From Plantactinospora soyae (lineage in GTDB: Bacteria; Actinomycetota; Actinomycetes; Mycobacteriales; Micromonosporaceae), in assembly GCF_014874095.1 (NCBI RefSeq), contig NZ_JADBEB010000001.1, forward strand, positions 9,486,001 through 9,550,000: 64,000 nt of DNA. The letters are read 5' to 3'. Positions 36,065 through 43,538 of the stretch are shown one piece after another. A program made the position numbers and the translations under genes. The notes below the pieces were generated by a model, which was not told the DNA's origin, did not search any database, and worked only from the letters and a program-made list of their open reading frames with translations. Each line of letters starts with the position of its first letter. Positions within the stretch are counted from its first letter, which is position 1.

Positions 36065-36087
36065 GCTTTCTGGTGGGAAACTGTCAA
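36059..36087 (-). promoter_or_regulatory. Leftward sigma-70-type promoter of the FGGY operon
   Basis: On the minus strand TTGACA (36087-36082) is followed after exactly 17 bases by AACGAT (36064-36059). The -35 is a perfect consensus. Predicted start point near 36052, leaving about 40 bases to the ATG at 36010 with its GAGGAGG site. Confidence 0.65.
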
Positions 36088-36107
36088 GACCGAACGGAGC
36101 ACCCCGG

Positions 36108-36938
36108 ATGCCCCTGCGCACCACCGGACAACTGGTCGGCCAGGCTCAGGCGAACGGCACCGCGATCGCGGCCTTCAACGTGATCACCCTGGAGCACGCC
36201 GAGGCGATCGTCGCCGGAGCGGAGCAGGCCGGCCGACCGGTGATCCTTCAGATCAGCGAGAACGCGGTACGTTTCCACCACGGTCGGCTCGCCCCGATCG
36301 CCGCCGCCACCACCGCCGTGGCCGAACTCGCGGCGGTGCCGGTGGCCGTACACCTCGACCATGTCGAGAGTCGCGACCTGCTGCACGCCGTCCGGGGCAC
36401 CGGGATCAGCTCGGCGATGTTCGACGCCTCCACACTCGACTACGCCGGAAACGTCGCCGCCACCGCCGCCGCGACGAACTGGGCCCACGAGCACGGGCTG
36501 TGGCTGGAGGCGGAACTGGGCGAGGTCGGCGGCAAGGACGGCGCGCACGCCCCGGGGGTACGCACCGATCCGGTCGAGGCGGCCGAGTTCGTCGCCGCCA
36601 CCGGGGTCGACGCCCTGGCGGTCGCGGTGGGCAGTTCGCACGCGATGACCGACCGTACCGCCACGCTCGATTTCGACCTGATCGCCCGGCTCCGGGAGGC
36701 GCTGGCCGTACCCCTGGTGCTGCACGGCTCGTCCGGCGTTCCCGACGACGCCCTGGCCCGGGCCGTACGGGCCGGAATCGTGAAGATCAACGTCGGCACC
36801 ATCCTGAACGTGGCCTTCACCGACGCGATCCGCGCCCAACTCGACGCCGGACCCGTCGTCGACCCGCGCAGGTACCTGGCCCCGGCCCGCGAGGCGGTCG
36901 CCCGGACCGTCGCCCACCTCGTCACGACCATCGCCTGA
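36108..36938 (+). CDS. Class II fructose/tagatose-bisphosphate aldolase
   Basis: A 276-residue zinc aldolase; ATG 36108 has GGAG 9 bases before. Catalytic Asp and zinc His lie in VHLDHVES (about 81-88), further zinc ligands in the ELGEVGG region, HGSSG (about 206-210) and INVGT. Short length and sequence put it near KbaY/GatY-type tagatose-bisphosphate aldolases. It cleaves a ketose 1,6-bisphosphate to two triose phosphates. Divergent from and presumably coregulated with the kinase operon. Confidence 0.93.
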   Translation: MPLRTTGQLVGQAQANGTAIAAFNVITLEHAEAIVAGAEQAGRPVILQISENAVRFHHGRLAPIAAATTAVAELAAVPVAVHLDHVESRDLLHAVRGTGISSAMFDASTLDYAGNVAATAAATNWAHEHGLWLEAELGEVGGKDGAHAPGVRTDPVEAAEFVAATGVDALAVAVGSSHAMTDRTATLDFDLIARLREALAVPLVLHGSSGVPDDALARAVRAGIVKINVGTILNVAFTDAIRAQLDAGPVVDPRRYLAPAREAVARTVAHLVTTIA

Positions 36939-37157
36939 CCCGGCCGCGCCGGCGGGAGGAGGGTCCGGACGGTCGTCGACGACCTCGGCGGCCGGCACGT
37001 GGTGACGCCCCGCCAACTCCACGTCGCGGCGCCGTTGAGCTGGTCGCGGGCGTCGGAACTGCCGTCACCGGGTCCCGGCGTGACATGCTCGCGGCTGGAG
37101 AATCCCGGTCGGCCTCCGCCGGCCCCGTCCGCACGAGGAAGGCCGTCAGACGTACCC

Positions 37158-38666
37158 ATGAGTCGCGCTCATCTCCACAGCCACCCACCGCGCTCCGGTC
37201 GGTCGTCGAGTCCGGCGGCGCGTCGGCTGACCCTGGCCCTGCTGATTCCGGCGGCGATCCTCACCATCGTGTCGATGGCGCTGCTCTGGCCCCGGGACTC
37301 ACCCACACCGGAGGCGGTCGACGGGCCGACCCGGGCGTTCGGGCAGGTCGTCGCGGTCGAGTCCGTTCCCTGCCCCGAACTGCCCGAGGGCGAGGAACTA
37401 CCGCCCGGTGCACCGACCGAGTGCGGCACGGTCACGGTCGCGCTGACCGAGGGTGTCGGCGCCGGTCAGCAGATCACCACCGACGTACCGTCCGGGCCGG
37501 GTGCCGTACGCGTGGCCACCGGCGACGAGGTGGTGCTGCTGTACCTGGAGGGGAGCCCGGAGCGGCCGTACTCGATCCTCGATCATCAGCGGTCCCACCA
37601 GCTGTGGCTGCTCGGCGCGGCGTTCGCGCTCGCGGTCGTCGCCTTCGGCCGGTGGCGGGGCCTGACCGCGCTCGCCGGGCTCGGTGCCACCTTCGCGGTG
37701 CTGCTGATGTTCATCGTCCCGGCGATCCTCGACGGGCGTTCGCCGCTGCTGGTCGCCATCGTCGGCGCTGCGGCGATCATGCTCACCGTGCTGTACCTGA
37801 CGCACGGGTTCAGCATGACCACCACGGTCGCGGTGGCCGGCACGCTGGTCAGCCTGAGCATCACCGCGGCCCTGTCCGCGATCGCCACCGCCGCCACCCA
37901 CCTGTCCGGCATCGCCGACGAGACCTCCAACTACCTCGCCATCACCCAGGGCGAGGTCAACATGCAGGGCCTGCTGCTGGCCGGCATCGTCATCGGCTCC
38001 CTCGGGGTGCTCGACGACGTCACCGTCACCCAGTCGGCCACCGTCACCGAGCTGGCCCAGGCGAATCCCGGGTACGGGTTCCGGCGGCTCTACGGTGCCG
38101 CCACCCGGATCGGCCGCGCCCACATCGCCTCGGTCATCAACACCATCGTGCTGGCGTACGCCGGAGCCTCGCTGCCGCTGATGCTGCTCTTCGCCAGCGG
38201 CAGCACCCCGGTCAGCGAACTGCTCACCAGTCAGCTCATCGCCCAGGAACTCGTCCGCAGCGCGGTCGGCACCATCGGCCTGATCGCCGCCGTGCCGATC
38301 ACCACCGCACTGGCCGCGCTGCTCGCCGCCCGGCACCACGCCGCGCTGGCGGAGTCGGCGGACCCGCGCCACACCGGCCCGGCGGGCCCCGGCGACGACG
38401 TACGGGTCGCCAGGGGGGCGGAGCCGGTCGAGGCGCCATCCGCCGTCGCCCCGTCCGGCGTCGCCCCGGTCGCTAGCGCCGCAGCCGGCGGGGCCACAGC
38501 CGGCGGGGCCCCGGTCGCGGTTGCGCCCGCCCCGGCTGTGGCCAATCCGGCCGTGTCCGAGCCACCTCTGTCCGAGCCACCTGTGTCCGAGCCACCGGAC
38601 GGCGGACCGCCGGAGGAGGATCCCTGGATGGCCTTCGTCGACCAGCATCCCAACAGCCGGCCGTAG
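37158..38666 (+). CDS. YibE/F family membrane protein
   Basis: A 502-residue protein from ATG 37158. One TM (about 25-45), an extracytoplasmic beta domain (55-145), then seven to eight helices with the family core DETSNYLAITQGEVNMQGLLLAGIVIGSLGVLDDVTVTQ. The C-terminal 110 residues form an Ala/Pro/Val-rich disordered tail with a repeated SEPP motif. YibE/F proteins are uncharacterised permease-like proteins. Ends 8 bp from the convergent DUF6000 gene. Confidence 0.92.
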   Translation: MSRAHLHSHPPRSGRSSSPAARRLTLALLIPAAILTIVSMALLWPRDSPTPEAVDGPTRAFGQVVAVESVPCPELPEGEELPPGAPTECGTVTVALTEGVGAGQQITTDVPSGPGAVRVATGDEVVLLYLEGSPERPYSILDHQRSHQLWLLGAAFALAVVAFGRWRGLTALAGLGATFAVLLMFIVPAILDGRSPLLVAIVGAAAIMLTVLYLTHGFSMTTTVAVAGTLVSLSITAALSAIATAATHLSGIADETSNYLAITQGEVNMQGLLLAGIVIGSLGVLDDVTVTQSATVTELAQANPGYGFRRLYGAATRIGRAHIASVINTIVLAYAGASLPLMLLFASGSTPVSELLTSQLIAQELVRSAVGTIGLIAAVPITTALAALLAARHHAALAESADPRHTGPAGPGDDVRVARGAEPVEAPSAVAPSGVAPVASAAAGGATAGGAPVAVAPAPAVANPAVSEPPLSEPPVSEPPDGGPPEEDPWMAFVDQHPNSRP

Positions 38667-38674
38667 TACGCCGC

Positions 38675-39304
38675 TCAGTCCGTAGTCATGATCCACTCGG
38701 CGATGTCGCAGAGCAACGCCATCCGGTCCGCCCGGGACACGGGATCCTGCCGGGCGAACGCGGATCGGCTCCACAGGCCGTCCGGGCCGAGGAACCGGGC
38801 CGCCTCGGTCGTACCCAGTTGGTAGTCGAGGTGTAGCAGTCCGCCCATCGCATCCGGCTGGTTGTAGTGGCGATCGGTCTGCGGCAGGTAGCGGTCCAGG
38901 TACGCGGCGAGGATCGTGGCGTCCTCCGGCTGCCCGAACCGGCTCAACGCAAAACAGTAGCCCTGACCGGCGTACACGAGTTCGCTCGCGAGCAGCAGCC
39001 CGCCGAGCATGGCCCGGAACCGGGTACGGCGATCAAAGCCGATCAGCCAGGCCGCCGTGAGCCGGGTCCGCCAGTCGACCATCCTCCCGGGCTGGAGCAT
39101 GAACTCCAGTTCGGCGTCGCTGACCTGGCGGGCGTCGTCGCGCATCGAGCGGAGGAAGGGTCCACGCCGCTCGTCGGGCAACGCGGTGAAGTTCCCGTGC
39201 AGCAGCTCCAGATAGCGGCCGTACCCGTCGGCAGGCTCGGCTCGCCCGGTGACGTAGCGACGGGTCGTCGTTTCCGGGTCGGGGCTCGGCGTAGGCGGCT
39301 CCAC
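38675..39304 (-). CDS. DUF6000 family protein
   Basis: A 209-residue soluble protein with GTG start at 39304. The family core is RTRLTAAWLIGFDRRTRFR followed by LLLASELVYAGQGYCFALSRFG and LDRYLPQTDRHYNQPDAMGGLLHLD. All-alpha in appearance. The family is found as single orphan genes in actinomycetes, often in polymorphic-toxin or immunity neighbourhoods, but no toxin is visible here. Function unknown. Confidence 0.88.
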   Translation of the reverse strand: MEPPTPSPDPETTTRRYVTGRAEPADGYGRYLELLHGNFTALPDERRGPFLRSMRDDARQVSDAELEFMLQPGRMVDWRTRLTAAWLIGFDRRTRFRAMLGGLLLASELVYAGQGYCFALSRFGQPEDATILAAYLDRYLPQTDRHYNQPDAMGGLLHLDYQLGTTEAARFLGPDGLWSRSAFARQDPVSRADRMALLCDIAEWIMTTD

Positions 39305-39337
39305 CGACCCATCATGTCGGGCGGCCCCGACCTGCCG

Positions 39338-40285
39338 TCACCCCGCCGGCCGGCGTTTTCCGTTCGCCTCCGTTACGGCGTTGGCGTCCGTCGCGGCGTT
39401 GGCGTCCGTGGCGGCGCGGACGAACTCGCGTACCCGGGTGGTGGTGTTGGTCTCCAACCAGACGAGTCCCCGTTCGATCGGCGGCGCGTCGTGGATCGGC
39501 ACGTACGCGACGTCCGGGCGGGGGTAGTAGCGCCGGCTGTGCTCGCCCACCGGCAGGATGCCCCTGCCCAGCGCGACGAGGGAGAGCAGTTCGGAGAACG
39601 TGTTCCCGATCGGGCCCTTCGGCACGGGCCGGCCCGACGGGGTCTGCTCGGGCGTGCGATCCCGCTTGAACGCCGCGGACGTGACCGCCGGGTACTGGAC
39701 GACGGGATGGTCGGCGAGGACCTCGAGGGAGACCGACTCCTCCCCGGCCAGCGGGTGCGCGGCGGCCACCGCCAGCATGCGCGCCTCGGTCAGCAGAGTC
39801 GGCCCGCAGGCCATGCCGTCGAACGGGCGTGAGGCGAAGAGGATGTCGATCGAGCCGTCGAGCAGGCTAGACCGGGTGTTGGAGAGCTGGGCCTCGTGCA
39901 CCTGGACCTCGCAGTCCGGGTGGCGGTCGTTGAACAGGTTGACGGCCTTGAGCAGCGTCGGCCCGGTCCACTCGCCCAGGAACGCCACCCGCAGTTGCCC
40001 GCTGACGCCGCGCCCGGCCTCGACGGCCCGCCGCACGGCCTCGTCCATCCCGGCCACCAGCGGTGTCAGGTCGGCGGCCAGCTGGAGCCCGATCGGGGTG
40101 AGCCGGACCACGCGGCTGGTGCGCTCGAACAGCGGCGCACCGATCCGGCGTTCCAGCTTCTTGATCACATGACTGATCCGCCCGGTCGTGACCCGCAGAC
40201 GCTCGGCGGTACGACCGAAGTGCAGCTCCTCGGCGAGCGCCAGGAAGGTTTCGATCTCGTGCCGTTCCAGCATCCGCCCGCCCAT
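39338..40285 (-). CDS. LysR-family transcription regulator
   Basis: A 315-residue regulator. HTH (about 8-65): LALAEELHFGRTAERLRVTTGRISHVIKKLERRIG; effector domain from about 95, with LRVAFLGEWTG. The C-terminus has a small Ala-Thr-Asp-Asn repeat. ATG 40285 lies inside a LysR-type inverted repeat; the second ATG, at 40273, may be the true start, otherwise the message is nearly leaderless. Likely autoregulated. The divergent partner (DUF1801) begins at 40463. Confidence 0.93.
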   Translation of the reverse strand: MGGRMLERHEIETFLALAEELHFGRTAERLRVTTGRISHVIKKLERRIGAPLFERTSRVVRLTPIGLQLAADLTPLVAGMDEAVRRAVEAGRGVSGQLRVAFLGEWTGPTLLKAVNLFNDRHPDCEVQVHEAQLSNTRSSLLDGSIDILFASRPFDGMACGPTLLTEARMLAVAAAHPLAGEESVSLEVLADHPVVQYPAVTSAAFKRDRTPEQTPSGRPVPKGPIGNTFSELLSLVALGRGILPVGEHSRRYYPRPDVAYVPIHDAPPIERGLVWLETNTTTRVREFVRAATDANAATDANAVTEANGKRRPAG

Positions 40286-40306
40286 CGTTGAATCTGGCTC
40301 AACGAT
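40284..40306. promoter_or_regulatory. LysR-box operator at the lysR start
   Basis: ATCGTTGA and TCAACGAT form a perfect 8-bp inverted repeat separated by 7 bases, and contain a T-N11-A LysR box. The site runs from the ATG to a leftward -10-like TACGAT (40310-40305), which suggests autorepression. Confidence 0.65.
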
Positions 40307-40462
40307 CGTAGCTCGATCATGACTTGGTGACCGCCGCCGTCCGTTGGATCGTGGAGAGCGTCACCCGGTCCGGCCACGGACAACGCCGAGCGGGCCGGGA
40401 CGGGGCGGGACGGCGCCAACCGGCCGCCCGGCGCCCACGATCAGCATGACAAGGGGAGTTCC

Positions 40463-40825
40463 ATGAGCACCACGAACGTCACCGACTACCTCGCCGGTCT
40501 CGCCGACCCGCTGCGGGAGATCGGCGAGAAGCTCCGATCCGTCGTCGACGAGACCCTGCCCGAGGCCACCGGCGCGATGTGGCACGGCCATCCGGTCTGG
40601 GGCCTCGGCGAGAAGCCGGGAAGCAACCCAGTCTGCCTGGTGAAGGCGTACCCGTCGTACGTCACATTCGGGTTGTGGCGCGGGCAGGAAATCGTCGACC
40701 CGTCCGGACGACTCGTCGCGGGCGCCCGGCAGATGGCGTCGGTACGACTGCACGCCGTCGAGGAGATCGACCCGACCCTGTTCGCCGACTGGCTGCGCCA
40801 GGCCAACAAGCTGGAAACGAGGTGA
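40463..40825 (+). CDS. DUF1801 domain protein
   Basis: A 120-residue protein with GGGGAG 5-6 bases before ATG 40463. The DUF1801 core is seen in YLAGLADPLREIGEKLRSVVDETLPEATGAMWHGHPVWGL and VTFGLWRG. The YdhG-like fold is related to SCP2/frataxin-like small domains, function unclear. Its stop overlaps or abuts the next gene (VOC), so the two are an operon, probably under the divergent LysR regulator. Confidence 0.9.
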   Translation: MSTTNVTDYLAGLADPLREIGEKLRSVVDETLPEATGAMWHGHPVWGLGEKPGSNPVCLVKAYPSYVTFGLWRGQEIVDPSGRLVAGARQMASVRLHAVEEIDPTLFADWLRQANKLETR

Positions 40826-40830
40826 CCCGG

Positions 40831-41244
40831 ATGCGAGTGAAGGCCTTCGACCACCTGGTACTCAACGTCGAGGACGTCGAGCGGGCGTTGGAGTTCTACT
40901 GCGGACCACTCGGCCTGGAGCCGGTACGCGTCGCGCAGTGGCGCGCGGGACAGGCCCCGTTCCCGTCGGTACGGATCAGTCCGGAGACCATCATCGACCT
41001 GGTCCACGGCCCCCGGGGCGAGTCGAACGTCGATCACATCTGCCTGGTCGTCGAACCGCTGGACTGGGCGGAGGTGATCGAGTCGGGCGTCTTCGACGTA
41101 CTCGAAGGGCCGGTGGGCCGGTACGGTGCCCGGGGCGCCGCGACCTCGATCTACGTACGGGACCCGGACGGCAACACGGTCGAACTCCGCTGGTACCCGC
41201 AGGACCTGGACGGGCTCGTACCGACCGAAGGGGTCGCGGAGTGA
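40831..41244 (+). CDS. VOC-family (glyoxalase-like) protein
   Basis: A 137-residue protein with two beta-alpha-beta-beta-beta units: FDHLVLNVEDVERALEFYCGPLGLEPVR and VDHICLVVEPLDWAEVIE. Metal ligand candidates are His in FDHL, Glu in the mid strand, His in VDHI and Glu in NTVELRWYP. Could be a glyoxalase, fosfomycin/bleomycin-type binding protein or dioxygenase; no telling motif. ATG 40831 has GAGG 8 bases upstream; GTG 40822 overlaps the DUF1801 stop and is an alternative. Confidence 0.88.
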   Translation: MRVKAFDHLVLNVEDVERALEFYCGPLGLEPVRVAQWRAGQAPFPSVRISPETIIDLVHGPRGESNVDHICLVVEPLDWAEVIESGVFDVLEGPVGRYGARGAATSIYVRDPDGNTVELRWYPQDLDGLVPTEGVAE

Positions 41245-41300
41245 GGCGGCCGAACCGTCCCAGCGCGCCCGGCTTCCGACGACTGAGCGCCGAACGACAG

Positions 41301-41316
41301 TTCGAGTAGACTCGAA
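41301..41316. promoter_or_regulatory. ArsR autoregulatory operator
   Basis: TTCGAGTAGACTCGAA is a 7+2+7 perfect inverted repeat that ends 2 bases before the ATG of the arsR-type gene. The centre TAGACT can be the -10, which would make the message leaderless. The same TTCGAG/CTCGAA halves recur in the larger palindrome before the MFS gene. Confidence 0.75.
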
Positions 41317-41318
41317 TT

Positions 41319-41669
41319 ATGGACGCGCCACAGCCCACCCGCGAGCAGTTGAGCCTGCCCAACGTCCTTGAGGCGCTGGCCAACCCGCTGCGACTGCGGG
41401 CGGTGGCCCGCCTGGCCTGCGCGCCGGGCGGACTGAGCTGTGGTGAACTGCTGCCGGACGTCTCCAAGTCGACCGCCAGTCACCACTGGCGGATCCTGCG
41501 CGAGAGCGGCCTCATCGAGCAGCGCCGCGACGGCCGCTACGTACGTCCGATTCTGCGGCGCCCGGACCTCGATGCCCGTTTTCCGGGACTCCTGGACGCG
41601 GTCCTGGCGAATGTCGGCGAGATCCCGGCCGTTCCGGAGGAATGCACCACCCCGTCCGTCCCCGCCTGA
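41319..41669 (+). CDS. ArsR-family HTH repressor
   Basis: A 116-residue winged-helix protein: EALANPLRLRAVARLACAPGGLSCGEL and the recognition helix VSKSTASHHWRILRESGLIEQRRDGRYVRPILRR. No obvious metal-binding Cys pair of the ArsR/CadC kind, so the ligand is probably organic. Its own start is covered by an operator, and the next gene, an MFS exporter, has a related palindrome over its promoter. This is a classical repressor-efflux pair. Confidence 0.93.
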   Translation: MDAPQPTREQLSLPNVLEALANPLRLRAVARLACAPGGLSCGELLPDVSKSTASHHWRILRESGLIEQRRDGRYVRPILRRPDLDARFPGLLDAVLANVGEIPAVPEECTTPSVPA

Positions 41670-41725
41670 TCGGCACCGTACCGACGTTTTCCCAGGCCAG
41701 AGCGCTGGGCTGGCAGTGCGCCAAC

Positions 41726-41754
41726 TTGCAACGGTTCGAGAGTACTAGTACTCT
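41726..41754 (+). promoter_or_regulatory. Promoter of the MFS exporter gene
   Basis: TTGCAA (41726-41731), 17 bases, TACTCT (41749-41754). The spacer and -10 lie within the 32-bp palindrome, so repressor binding would block RNA polymerase. Predicted start point near 41761. Confidence 0.65.
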
Positions 41755-41762
41755 CGAACCGT
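41731..41762. promoter_or_regulatory. 32-bp perfect palindrome, operator of the MFS gene
   Basis: The left half ACGGTTCGAGAGTACT is followed directly by its exact complement, giving a gapless 32-bp palindrome centred on CTAG. It includes TTCGAG and CTCGAA, the halves of the ArsR site at 41301-41316. It sits 108 bp before the exporter GTG and over its predicted promoter. Confidence 0.85.
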
Positions 41763-41869
41763 TCTTGCTCGGCCACCACGCTGGCCCGCGCCCGCACCGG
41801 GCGACACCCGGCCTGCCGCTACCACTGCCGGTGGCCCCGCATTCCTCCCGGTCCTCGCAGGAGACTTCC

Positions 41870-43327
41870 GTGCTGTCATCCGACCAGCCCACCCGTGCCT
41901 CGTCACGGCCGATCCTCGTAGTGCTGGTTCTCGGTGTGCTGGCGTACGCGCTGGTCCAAGGCCTGATCGCCCCGGTACTGCCGGAAATTCAGCGCGATCT
42001 CCACACCACCCAGAGCCTGGTCACCTGGGTACTCACCGCGTACCTGCTCTCGGCATCGATCTTCACGCCCATCCTCGGCCGCCTGGGCGACCGGATCGGC
42101 AAGGACCGCGTGATGCTGATCTCGTTGAGCGCGCTGGCGGTCGGCTCGCTGATCTCGGCGGTCGCCCCCAACATCACCGTCATGCTGATCGGCCGGGTCA
42201 TCCAGGGTGCGGGCGGCGGCGTCGTACCACTCGCCTTCGGCATCATCCGCGACGAACTCCCCCGGGAACGCGTCGCCGGATCCGTCGGCATCGTCGCCGC
42301 GCTGCTCGCGGTCGGCGGTGGCATCGGCATCACGCTGGCCGGGCCGATCACCGGCACCCTGGGCTATCGCGCGCTGTTCTGGCTACCGGGAATCGTCGTC
42401 GTGCTGGCCGCCGTCGCATCGCACTTCGTCATTCCGCCGTCGCCGACCCGCCACCCCGGCCGGATCAGCTGGACCGCGTCCATCCTGCTGGCGGCCTGGT
42501 TGGTCGCCCTGCTCGTGCCACTGACCCAGGCCTCGTCGTGGGGCTGGGGATCGGCCCGGGTGATCGGCCTCATCCTCGCCGCCGTAGTCCTGGCCGCCGC
42601 CTGGATCGCCGTCGAGACGCGTTCCACGAGCCCACTCATCGACATGCGCATGATGCGCCTGCCGGCGGTCTGGACGACCAACCTCGTCGCCCTGCTCTTC
42701 GGCGTCGGCATGTACGCCCTGATGGGATTCCTTCCCGCCTTCGTGGAGACACCCGCCTCGGCCGGCTACGGCTTCGGCGCCAGCATCACCCAGGCCGGGC
42801 TGATCCTGCTGCCGATGACCGCCGCGATGTTCCTCTCCGGAATGCTCGCGCCACGGCTGTCACACCGGTTCGGACCCAAGCGGATACTCGTCGCCGGCAC
42901 CGTGATCAGCATCGGTGCGTTCGCGATCCTGACCCTCGCCCACGACCAGCGGTGGGAGGTCCTGCTCGCGATGGCCATCATCGGTCTCGGCTTCGGCGCG
43001 GCGTTCGCGACCATGTCCAACCTGATCGTGGCGGCCGTGCCCGCCCACCAGACCGGCGTCGCCAACGGCATGAACGCCAACATCCGTACCATCGGCGGCT
43101 CGCTCGGTGCCGCGCTGATGACCAGCATCGTCGGTGCACACACCCTGCCCGGCGGGCTACCCGCGGAGAGCGGATACACCTGGGGATTCGCGGCCCTCGG
43201 CGTCGCCAGCATCGGTGCCGCACTGGCCGCGCTCCTGGTACCCCACCACGGCCGGGCGGCCACCACACCACCCGAGATCACTCTCGGCGCCCCGGACTTC
43301 CGGCCGGCCGCCGCGACCGCCGGGTAG
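41870..43327 (+). CDS. MFS drug-efflux transporter (DHA2-like)
   Basis: A 485-residue, about 14-helix carrier. GTG 41870 has AGGAG 6 bases upstream. Motif A GRLGDRIGKDRVML lies after helix 2 (about 65-78), and motif C-like glycine-rich GGGIGITLAGPITGTLGYRALFW around 150, typical of drug:proton antiporters. It likely exports a toxic compound that is also the ArsR ligand. A large hairpin follows the stop. Confidence 0.93.
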   Translation: MLSSDQPTRASSRPILVVLVLGVLAYALVQGLIAPVLPEIQRDLHTTQSLVTWVLTAYLLSASIFTPILGRLGDRIGKDRVMLISLSALAVGSLISAVAPNITVMLIGRVIQGAGGGVVPLAFGIIRDELPRERVAGSVGIVAALLAVGGGIGITLAGPITGTLGYRALFWLPGIVVVLAAVASHFVIPPSPTRHPGRISWTASILLAAWLVALLVPLTQASSWGWGSARVIGLILAAVVLAAAWIAVETRSTSPLIDMRMMRLPAVWTTNLVALLFGVGMYALMGFLPAFVETPASAGYGFGASITQAGLILLPMTAAMFLSGMLAPRLSHRFGPKRILVAGTVISIGAFAILTLAHDQRWEVLLAMAIIGLGFGAAFATMSNLIVAAVPAHQTGVANGMNANIRTIGGSLGAALMTSIVGAHTLPGGLPAESGYTWGFAALGVASIGAALAALLVPHHGRAATTPPEITLGAPDFRPAAATAG

Positions 43328-43361
43328 CCCGTTCGAACGACAGCACCCACCACCCATTACG

Positions 43362-43403
43362 ACGCGTGCGGTCACCGGCTCGACGGCCGGTGACCGCACG
43401 CGT
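43362..43403 (+). terminator. Large hairpin after the MFS gene
   Basis: A 17-bp perfect stem ACGCGTGCGGTCACCGG with an 8-base loop. Outside it CCACCCAT and ATGGGTGG, then GTTCG and CGAAC, pair as well, so the whole structure spans about 43331-43420. It ends 100 bp before the next gene. Confidence 0.85.
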
Positions 43404-43538
43404 TCGCATGGGTGGTCGAACCCGTGCCGGTACCCGCTTTTCCGGCGCCTCGAAAGTGAACGTCGGAACCCCAGCCGGGGCAGCAGTCGTTGACGGGGTG
43501 GCCGTACAGTGTCGACACCATTCACCGAGGAGGATGCT

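Noticed and set aside
35006-38476. Very long plus-strand open frame (over 1100 codons)
   Set aside because: It is an antisense/out-of-frame shadow of the FGGY kinase, aldolase and YibE/F genes; composition is Arg/Pro/Gly-rich and no domain is recognisable.
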